Positions 55,111 to 64,000 of a DNA stretch of 64,000 bases are shown here, in pieces (positions within the stretch are counted from its first letter, which is position 1; every line of letters starts with the position of its first letter). The notes below the pieces were generated by a model. It saw nothing but the letters and a program-made list of their open reading frames with translations, was not told the origin of the DNA and ran no database searches. The position numbers and the translations under genes were made by a program. Origin of the DNA: Alitta virens (Eukaryota; Annelida; Polychaeta; Phyllodocida; Nereididae); contig OW028577.1 of the NCBI GenBank assembly GCA_932294295.1, forward strand, positions 7,467,501 through 7,531,500, in the 5' to 3' direction.

Positions 55111-57864
55111 ATTATTGTTTCTGGGGTCCTTAGAATTAGTTTTGGTAGGCTGGTTGGTCAGTTGGCTGTTTTTCTCAAGTAGATAGGGTTTAATGCATTG
55201 ATGAAGTGAAATTAAATTTACTGTGGCTGCTTTATTATTTCTTAACATATGACAAGTTCAAGTAAATGCCGAGTAACCAGCGCCAAGTAGCTATCTTCAA
55301 GGCCACTCAAGTAAATGCCAAGTAGCCAGCGCCAGGTAGCTGACTTCACAGATCTAATATTTTATCCTTATGTATGTTTTTACACTGTTGTAGATTCAAA
55401 TTTATTACTGCGGTTTTTATTGTCAATGCATATTTGTAAAATCTTTTAATTTGTAAATATGTAAAGGGCATTGCTGAAAAACAGTTTGCACTGAGCAATT
55501 TAACCCTTTTAAAATATATTTAATAAATAAAAAAAATTATAAAAATAGTATAGCTGTGGAGTGAGAAATCAGGAATTAAGGGCCAATATGTGTACGCTGG
55601 ATATGTTATAATTTATGTAATATACTAAGGACCTAATCATACTGTTTATTTATCTACCTATGTCAAAGCAATTCTCTCATATAAACAAAACACCAGAAAA
55701 AGTCATTTTTTGTAAAGGATTTTCTGTTAATTTTTGTGTGAGCATGATGTCAGTAGAAAATACTCTTTATAGCTTTCATGTATAGGTCATTTGTGGGGTT
55801 TTCTTTACATGGTGTTAGCATATATATATCCTTATATAGGGGGTTACATGGGTCCCAAGAACAGGTACCGTATTACAAAACAACATTGGACTGGGGGCAA
55901 GTCGAAATTTCGTAAGACAAGGAAATTGCTGAAATGTGTTTTATTTGATTTATTTGATATCCTCGGCTATTAATTCTATAATAATGGGTGGAGTTGTGGA
56001 TTATAGAAATATTGTTATATCACAATTTCTGTGTAATGTTGAAAAATTCAATTTACCGTTTCCCTGGCAACCGTGTTCAGTAACAGGAAGCTTTTGGAGG
56101 TGGGTCCATATCCAAAAATGATAGTATTAGATGCTAAATAATCAATAACTTAAAAATCTAAACTGTCGCCTGTAACTTTTTAAGGAGATATTCCTCTTAT
56201 GTCGAGGTTCAGTGTCGCTGTGTCCCTTGTTAAGAAGGTAATGTCGCGCTGTCGATTTTTACCCATGTAGACCTATCCTTGGAATGACAGAAAAATTGCC
56301 AGATTTGGAATATTTCTTTTTGTGACCTTGACCTTTGACCTCAAAGTTCTTTACCAAATTTGCATTCCCATTAGGTGAAGCTAGGGATTATAGAACTCTT
56401 GTTAATTCACAATATCTGTGTCATGTTGAAAAAAAAATTTCATTTCCATGGCAACCGCGCCCCATAATAGGACGTTCTTTAGGTGGGTCCATAACCAAAA
56501 ATGATGGCATTCAGCCCTAAGTTTCAGAGCTGTATCACAAAGTGAACGATTTTTCAGTTTAGAACCTAATATACCTTCATTTTATGGAATAAACCTCGCG
56601 ATCACTTCCAGTTTCCTCTAGTGCGTGTTAAACCAAACTTTTCAAAGTGATATATATATATAATAAGATAAAATTGAAATATGGACACATGTCATTTACT
56701 TTTTGATGTTTAAGGAGGTCCTTCTTGATAGCTGCCAAAAGATAATTGTGGGTCACAGGTTGAGAATAAGCCAGGCAAAGACACTGGACCTGTCTGACCA
56801 GCTCCCCATTTACACCTAGCTGGGGTGAAGCAACTAAGATGACCCAAATTTTATTAATCATTTGCATAAGACATTTCCAGCTGAGGCATATAAACAAGAT
56901 AAAAGCCCCACCCATTATTGGAATTATAATGTAACTAATTATGGCATGAACTCCAAGCATTATCTCACCATTACGTCTGCCCATGGTGACTTTTTTGATA
57001 AAGCTTCAGGACAGCAGTATCGAGAGAGACAATGCAGATAGATGGAACATCTTCAGTGATGCGTCATTATACCAAATAAAGCCATCATATACACTTTGGT
57101 CTTATCTGGGGGTCGGGCTTCACCACTGACTTCAGTCATCCCAGATATAACTCCAGGATTTCTCAGCATGAGATAGGCTCTCATAATTAAAAAATAATCA
57201 AAAAATCTCAGGAAAGTCTCGCACTTCCTCCCTATCAATATCAAATTCTCAATCAGGCAGCTTGTGTGACTTTGAAATAAATTCACATCCGTTTGAAACG
57301 GACTTACTGAGCATTTCCTTGATAAGTTCTTCCCGTTATCTTCAGAAACCATTCAGGTAATTATAACATTCAAAATGAAAATGCAAAAGGCAGACAAATT
57401 TTAAAAAGTTTAATTTCATTGCAAGACAAAGCTTAATACAATTTTAATATTTTCAGATATTATAATAAAGCCATGCAGTTTTTTTTAGAAATTATTTTTT
57501 CAAAGATATCCAAAACCCTGATAATTATTGTACGAATTAGGGCAATACCAAAACAGCCTAGGGAAGCTGACACAGCATGATACAGAGAAATGGCGACTAA
57601 TCAAATCAAAAATATATTTACGGTTTTGTCTATAGATTAAAACGAGTGCACCAACAAAAACAGCATCAAAGAGACACGTGACAGACACATCACAAAAGTG
57701 TTCAAAATCCTTCAAAATTTTTAGAAGTTATATGACACGATATAACGCAGGACAGTACAGTATGATCCATAATTATTAAAACCACACAATATATCCATAT
57801 ACACTTGAAACGATGTTTGACAAATCTATGACTATGAATTATGTCACTGCGTACCCATTAACTT
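55111..57864. other. Intergenic with degenerate duplications
   Basis: A 50-bp tandem duplication (CAAGTAAATGCC.AGTA.CCAGCGCC) lies at 55259-55353. A diverged direct repeat pairs 55985-56125 with 56370-56510 (GGCAACCG, GGTGGGTCCATA.CCAAAAATGAT). TGACCTTGACCTTTGACCTC at 56323-56342 holds three nuclear-receptor half-sites. The minus-strand frame at 56628-56984 is hydrophobic but unrecognised, so I do not call a gene. Confidence 0.45.
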
Positions 57865-58191
57865 AAATATTTGGAAAAAGTGCAGTATAGCGGACCCAGA
57901 TTTATGACCATATTTAACAAGCCTCATTGCCAGGTATATGATGTAAAATGCTTGAAATGTAACGACGTCACAAAAATTTATGTAGATATGATGGCGGTTT
58001 CATCTTCACGGTAAAGACAGCGTTTATTTTTGCTTTTTCTTGGGGGCTACCGCCCTAAACCCCTGCTTATCTACACCAAATGTTATTTTAATTGTGCTAG
58101 AACTTAAAACTTTGATAAAATTTAATTTTTAATGGCCGCCAAATATGGGCATAAATTTGGGTCCGCTATACTGCACTAAACCCAAATATTT
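57865..58191. mobile_element. MITE with ~50-bp imperfect TIRs
   Basis: AAATATTTGG...GTGCAGTATAGCGGACCC..ATTTATG.CCATATTT at 57865-57915 is inverted at about 58142-58191. The ~230-bp interior is non-coding. A target duplication is not evident, so the superfamily is open; the CAGT inner start recalls Tc1/mariner-type MITEs. Confidence 0.75.
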
Positions 58192-58897
58192 TTGAGCCAC
58201 CAAACCATGAACCAAGTACAAATATGTTTACATGAGTCAATTAAGACATAGCTACATCATACATGAACATGTTACAATACCAGCTCACCAATGAATGCAT
58301 TCTACATGGCCAATATACTATGTATTTCACACAAACATATCCCTATTGTAATGAGTAACAGTATTTTTAATTTTCCAAACTAAAGTATGGCAACAAAACA
58401 TTACCTTCTTACTCTGAACAAAATACACTTTATAAATAATAATAAATACAATGTATCCAAGATTACTAGACAATTCACCGACTTGATGATAAATATGAAC
58501 CATCAAATATTGTAGTAATGTGTAAAACTTTATAAAATGCGTAGCTTCAAAACCATTGACTATAGTTTCCAATTTGGATAACAAACTCGGATACTTGGAA
58601 GACCAAAAAGAAATATAACATCTATTGAAATATTACAGCTATATAAACATCAAAATACAATAATTTCTATTACAAATTACACCATTCTAAAATTAAAGGT
58701 ATGCAACATATACTAATAAATTTGTGTGATGACAAGAAACTGTGATCATATTAACAAACATCCAAATAAAATCATATTTTCTAATGGATACGAAAAAAAT
58801 TTACATGCAGGAATGTTGCGTAATCTACTAGATCTAGACATTTAAAAGGGACTATCAAAAATTTGCGAATATCTAAGTACAAGCCAGACAGTGTGGT
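58192..58897. other. AT-rich 3' flank of the CCPG1/PBXIP1-like gene
   Basis: No separate gene was recognised. Some of this is presumably 3' UTR of the minus-strand gene, but I did not find a convincing polyadenylation signal on that strand. Confidence 0.4.
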
Positions 58898-61800
58898 TCA
58901 AGAAAAGGACCTGTGATGTCTGTGGTGTCTTCCGTGACGAGGGTGGTGGTGTTTGCTGTAGCGATAGTGATGGTGAACAGTGTGTCTGCCCTTCGAATCA
59001 CCTTCCTCGCTGACGTGTTCCTCCCAGTCAAAGCCTCTGAAATGATGCTTGCCCTTGTCGTGTTCTCTTGCGTATTTCTCCCTCTTATGTTTTCCACCAT
59101 CATTGACAAAATCACCATGTGCACCAAACGGCTTATCGGGTGAGTGCTCGTCAATTGATCGGACATACCAAAGTGGGTCGTGGCGTCGGTCTTCCCTGTT
59201 TTCCATGCGTGAGATATACCATTCGGAGTTTCCCTTGTTGTCATCCCTGGCCATCATTCGCTTCAGATACCAGTCTCCCTCTGGTCCCATTGTGAAGTTT
59301 GTGCCTGTTTGAGGCACTGCGTAGTCCATCCAATCTTGTTGGGTCTTGCGTGTGTTTGTAGAGAACTTATCCATTCTCTTACCAGTATTTCCCTTTGTAA
59401 ATGCATTATCTGATCGTTTGTCATGGCTGCGAAGAATAGGTTGAGATTTTGCAACTGTCTTTGAGTGTTTATAATGAAAGCCCTGTGGGTTAGGGGACAA
59501 TATGGCACTGCAGGTTTTGCAAGATTTTCCCTTGCCTTTGTCCATATCCTTCCCACAGACATCCTTGCATATAACACGTAGCTGCCAATGCATCATTTGC
59601 TTACCACATCCTCTGATCAAGTCCTCGTCTCTCTTTTTGCGCTGGAATCTGCTCTTCCACCAACGAATTTGGCAAGTAAGCCACGTCTTGAGTTTTTCTG
59701 GTTGCTCTGAGTCGTCAAGGTCATCCTGAAGGTCCTCAAGGTCATCGTAGATGTCTTCAATTTCATCGTCATCCATTGAAGTTATGATGTCCTCATTCAA
59801 ACGATTCATCCTGCCATGAAGTTTTATCAGTGTTTTCTGATGTTTTCTCCACTCCCGGTTATTACCCTGGAAGAATCCTTCTTCAAGTATGTCATCTGGT
59901 TCAAACCCAGTGTTACGCCAGTATTCCTGATACTGCTTGTACACTTCATGGTCCGACTGGGTCTGTTTGTGAGATGGCTTGTCCTCAAATTTTCCATTGG
60001 TTTGTCCATCACTGGTCATCTCATAGTGAAGTCGGTCTGATTCTTGCTCTTGTCTTGGTCTAGCCTTCTCATTTAAATCCCTCTTTTGTCTTGATGTTGA
60101 CTCTTTGTCTGGCTTCCCAAAAAATCCACTCTTATTCAGAGTCTGCTGAACTTCTTCCATTTTGCTTTGCACCTTCAATCCAATTTCACTGATCTTCTTT
60201 TTCACCTTGTCCTTGACCTCATCAAACTTGGTCTCATGTTGCTTCAGGAAAGCAGACGACATGTCGCGAACCTTCTCCCAAGTGTGGTGAACTGTGTCCT
60301 TCAGTTGCCTAACTGTGTGCCTCGTTTCCTCAACCGATTTTTGAAATGGCTCAGAGTTTGTCGCATTGAGAAAGACCTCCTTGAGCCACGGAATGGTGAA
60401 GTTGGCCTTAACAAATCTTTCCCATCTGGCAGACAAAGCTTGCTGAAGGACACTGTAGACACCCAACGCTTCCTCTGGCATGTACTTGAAATCTTCTGAA
60501 GCCTGACCTGCGTAGCGTTGCAAGTCCACCCAGCGATCATGCAGCTTCTTCATGAAATCTGAATCAGTCGTGACATTTTGCAAGAACTCCCACTGAAGCT
60601 GCAGCATCTGTGTTGCATTATTCAACAACCAGTCACCCATTTTTCCTGGGGTCACTTGTGGAAGCAGAAGACTCAGACAAGTCATGAAGCTGCTAGTTGA
60701 GCCAGATTCTCGGTTTTCATTTGCGACCTTTTCAGCAACGTACAGTGTTTGCCAAAGATGAGAGACATCCTTCTCCTTGGCTAGCTGTTTCTGAAGGTCA
60801 ATCAGTCTCTGTGTCACTCTTTCTAGGGTAGGTGATTCATGTTGCCTGTCCTCAACTAAAGAAATGAAAAGGTAACAAATTAGAATATTTTGCATGTAAC
60901 AAGTTCTGTCTATGATTTCTTTATACAGTGGCAGCTGATCTTGAGATACTCTCAATATTAAGACAATCCAATATAATTATTAAAGAAGTTCTTCTTAACT
61001 TCGGATTAAATCAAGACCAGGCCATTTTTATTTGCAAACAGATCGATGGTCATTACTTACCATCCTCCGCGACAAGAGGAGGTCTGTATCGCATCTTCCC
61101 AACAGTGGTCTTCAGATCATCATTTTCCACGATGAGTTGGTTCATTTGATTCTTAATCTGCTTCTGTTGCATATGATCCAATTCTGGTTTCAATGCAGGA
61201 TTTCCGGGATGCTGCATGTACCTGAGCTTAGCTAGGGTTGTCAGCAGTTCACTCTTCTCCTGTTCCACCTGAAAATAGAATAGAGCATAATTATAAATTA
61301 GATCAATTCAGGCCCATAGCCCAGGGGGGATCAAGGGGGTCATTCGACCCACCCATCTTGGTCCATGTCCACACATTGGTCCACCTCGGGGAATGCTATT
61401 TAAAAAAATTTGTATCGAAGGTCCACAATTTCAGTTTGTTTAATTTTCAGCATGTATCAGTCTTTTACCCCTCAGTATTCAATATACTTAAAAGGTTGTA
61501 AACATGGATTTTGACAATACAGTTAAAGTGGGTTGTAAGACTTATATATACCAGATCATACGTATTAAGGTGGCAAAAAAACCAAGATACCAATCATACC
61601 AAACTGTGAAATATTGATTAATCAATTTTAAATGTTGAGACCACATAATATTGTTTACACATAACAAATACGGACTCGTATTTTTGCACACAAACGAACA
61701 TATGGCCTAAAAACTTACCACAGAACATCACTGAAATTGTTTTTGTAATGACTTTCACTGAAGTGTCCCTTAGCAATCTTTCTGACATCCTGACTCAAAG

Positions 61801-63868
61801 TTTGCCAGTTACCACCTAATTTACCTGATACTTTGATTGTATTACTGTTGTCATAATTACATTGCCTGAAGTTCACAATTAGTCACACACCACCCACACA
61901 GCTACATATTCAGAAATCTTAATTCCATTGTAACATTTACAATTGGATTGCTAAACTGGAATTTGATATTCATTAGGAAGACGAACCCCCTCCTAAGGTA
62001 ACTGCAAGTGCCAGTGTCCACTGTCAAATTTAGGCAATAACAACTAATTAGTGTGAATTACGTGTTGCATCACTCAAACACCAAGCAAGTAAAGACTAAA
62101 GCTGTTAGTATGAAGCTGCAAAAGGGACATTGTGTTGCGTAATGAGGTAGGCAGTGCGCGCAAATTGCACGCTAATTTCAAGTGAACTGAGTGCTAATTT
62201 TGAGTGAACTATCTCTAATTCCGAGTGAACTGAGCGCTAATTACAAATGAAATTTGCATTAATTTCTAGTGAACTATGCGCTTATTTCGCCCTCATTTCC
62301 ATTCACTTTCAATGCCTCTAACTTCCTTAATTCTTGTCCGATTTTAATTCTTTAAAAACGAAAATTCACCCAAAGCTTAACCCTACACCCTCTTCCTCCT
62401 CAATAAATACAGGGTTATTTGTTTGTATAGGGGATTGGGATGGCTGGGGCAGCGGGGGCAACCCATAGCCAAGCTGCCGGCCAGCCGCCCCCCAAATCAA
62501 CGGTGGTGGTGGTGGTGGATTTCTGCACCTGTTGGGCTAATTAGGACAGGCAGAGATCATGGCAATGAGATGAAGGATGAAACAGCCATCCAACTTAGGC
62601 TCAACCCAGAATCGAACTCGGCCCCAAATTAACGTGTTTTTTTTTGTTTAAACCTTTACTCAATGATGCATCTCTACAAGGGGTATTCGCAGCTGGATGT
62701 CGATCACGTAAGACATTAAATTGGAGATGCCTTGTACTCAGTGTCTATGCTGAGGCAAGTAAAATACCTCACTCATGGGGTAAATGTGGAACATGGTGTG
62801 GACTCCAACCCTTATCATCTCATTATTACATCTGCCTCTGGCAGCTGACTATACTTCAGACCCAATAGTATTGACATGAAATCTTTGTATTCTTCATTAT
62901 TTATGACTGACATTACAAACAAATAACCTTTAATTTATTGATAGTAACTAATCCTGCAAAATGACTGGATAAATCACAAATTCCAGTGAGTTTCACTCAA
63001 AATTCAAGTGAATTTTACTCAAAATTCCAAGCAAACTTCACCAGAACTTTGAGTGAAATTCAAGCACAAGTGAATTTCACGGGAATTTTAAGTGAATTTC
63101 ATTACATTTGAACTACAAATGAATTTCACTAGACTGAGTGATTTTCAAGTGAAGTTCACTTGAAGTTTGAAATAACTTCTAGTGAACTTCCACTGGCCCA
63201 TGACACCATTGATGGACAAAAAATTCACTCAAAATTTTAGCAAACTTCACTAGAAATTCAAGTGAAATTCAGACAAAAATCGAGTGAAATTCGACCTCAT
63301 TATATGCAACATGATGTCCCTTTACAGCTTCATTCTTTAGTGCAATACAACAAGTAGGTGGAGTCACATCACTGCAATTTCATTATATATTACTTAAAGT
63401 AGATGATACAAATTAAATGAGCAGTGAAAAACTGCTGCAATGTAAAAAAAAAGGTACCTGATTAAGCTCATCCTTTAGTTTCTGAATGGCAGCATAGAGC
63501 TCTACTTCACCCTGGTCAACCTTGGGTACCTCACTAATCTTCTCTGGATTATTTTTCTGCTCTTCGATGCTACTGAGGCGGGACTTGAGCTCTTCAATCT
63601 GTTGCTGTTCCTCCTTCAGCTGGGACACCAAGGCCACATTCTGATTCTCCAATTGGCTGTTAATTAATTGAAGCTCAGACTTGTCATCTTTCAGATGAGA
63701 GTTCTGGGCTATCAGCTGATTTTTCTCACTTTCCAGCTGGTTGTTGTGAATCTGCAACTGCGTCTGCTGAGCTTGTAGTTCACCAACATCCTGTGTCAAA
63801 TCTTGCTTTTCCTCATCAACTTGGTAGAGACGTGTATGCAAAGCATGGATGGTCTCAGTTGCTTGAGC
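58898..63868 (-). CDS. CCPG1/PBXIP1-like coiled-coil protein, last three exons (5' part outside window)
   Basis: Minus-strand exons 63868-63458, 61268-61061 and 60855-58898 have consensus sites (TTTTGCAG, GTACCT; TTTTCAG, GTAAGT; TTTCTTTAG) and matching phases (0, then 1). They give about 858 residues to a stop at 58898-58900. The first exon is an almost pure coiled coil (Q/E/L/N heptads). The junction to the last exon leads to LQKQLAKEKDVSHLWQTLYV. This resembles the segment after the coiled coil in vertebrate CCPG1 and PBXIP1 (..SDLWERLYVEA..). CCPG1 is an ER-membrane ER-phagy receptor with this part in the lumen. Four N-glycosylation motifs (NATQ, NVTT, NFTI, NATN), a Cys-rich patch (C..CGKQ..C..C..C..C) and a His-rich tail fit a luminal region. 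The membrane anchor would lie upstream of the window. Family assignment rests on short motif similarity and overall layout. Confidence 0.65.
61300..63457. other. Large intron with repeats
   Basis: This is the intron between the two upstream exons of the CCPG1/PBXIP1-like gene. It contains a SINE at 62500-62628 and a dispersed repeat at 62746-62865 shared with 44769-44905. Two zones rich in AGTGAATTTCACT and GAGTGAACT motifs lie at 62155-62285 and 62985-63295; the two zones repeat each other's theme in a degenerate way. Confidence 0.55.
62500..62628 (-). mobile_element. tRNA-derived SINE (family B), copy 5, intronic, 5' truncated
   Basis: Minus-strand copy whose body (CATTGCCATGATCTCTGCCT, AATTAGCCCAACAGGTGC) is clear and whose head is cut after a degraded B box (GAGTTCGATTCTGGG). 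A (GGT)n run forms its tail side. Confidence 0.8.
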
Positions 63869-64000
63869 CTGCAAAACAAGAATAATGAGACCAATAAACG
63901 CCAAATAACAGAAAATGAGCACCCATGACTCAAAACTAGAGCTGTTTGACCCGTTTCATTAAATATAATAATTACAAGATAAACTGATGAAGTTAATTGA

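Noticed and set aside
56628..56984. 118-codon minus-strand hydrophobic frame as a membrane protein gene
   Set aside because: No splice context, no homology I recognise, no ATG context, and AT-rich repeat surroundings.

Overview
This 64 kb window looks like a gene-poor, repeat-rich stretch of a marine invertebrate nuclear genome. The reasons are introns with GT-AG sites, tRNA-derived SINEs, several classes of non-LTR and Ty3/gypsy retroelements, PIF/Harbinger DNA transposons, foldback elements and abundant microsatellites. An echinoderm or another invertebrate deuterostome is plausible, partly because sea urchins carry comparable foldback elements, but the sequence does not prove this. There is no bacterial, phage or CRISPR signal.

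Layout. 0.85-1.92 kb: decayed LINE reverse-transcriptase fragment (minus). 2.1-2.35 kb: tRNA-like SINE. 3.08-3.72 kb: Harbinger-type MITE. 6.95-8.2 kb: truncated Harbinger transposase whose left end resembles that MITE. 8.945-14.278 kb: a 5.3 kb element with inverted arms of more than 1.3 kb, G-rich 128-bp tandem repeats inside the arms, and no recognisable coding sequence. 15.0-16.0 kb: a LINE ORF1-like coiled-coil protein running into a NADAR (YbiA-like) domain. 16.34-16.7 kb: a Crypton-like N-terminal fragment. 17.7-20.76 kb: a frameshifted LINE ORF2 with endonuclease and reverse transcriptase. 21.5-24.1 kb: minisatellite and tandem repeats with an inserted palindromic element. 24.1-27.5 kb: an unrecognised multi-exon, repeat-containing gene (minus). 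27.8-29.7 kb: a tandem pair of short repeat elements. 30.4-35 kb: SINEs, a decayed LINE (minus) and microsatellites. 35.5-36.1 kb: a glutamine-rich reading frame. 37.3-41.6 kb: a complete but inactivated CsRn1-like Ty3/gypsy element with matching LTRs. 45.7-47.05 kb: a foldback element. 48.5-49.1 kb: an inverted env fragment. 49.1-55.1 kb: a Ty3/gypsy element with gag, pol and an uninterrupted baculovirus-F-like env. 57.87-58.19 kb: a MITE. 58.9-63.87 kb: the 3' exons of a CCPG1/PBXIP1-like coiled-coil gene (minus) whose 5' end lies beyond the window.

Only two loci look like host genes: the 24-27.5 kb gene and the CCPG1/PBXIP1-like gene. Both were assembled from consensus splice sites with matching phases. 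The glutamine-rich frame is a weak third candidate. Nearly everything else is mobile DNA, much of it nested. The observations most worth pursuing are the NADAR domain attached to a LINE ORF1, the env-bearing element with an inverted env fragment fused to its truncated gag, the large foldback element with G-rich arms, and the coding-like sequence that continues past in-frame stops at the 3' end of the 24-27 kb gene. All coordinates were read by eye, and splice positions may be off by a base.
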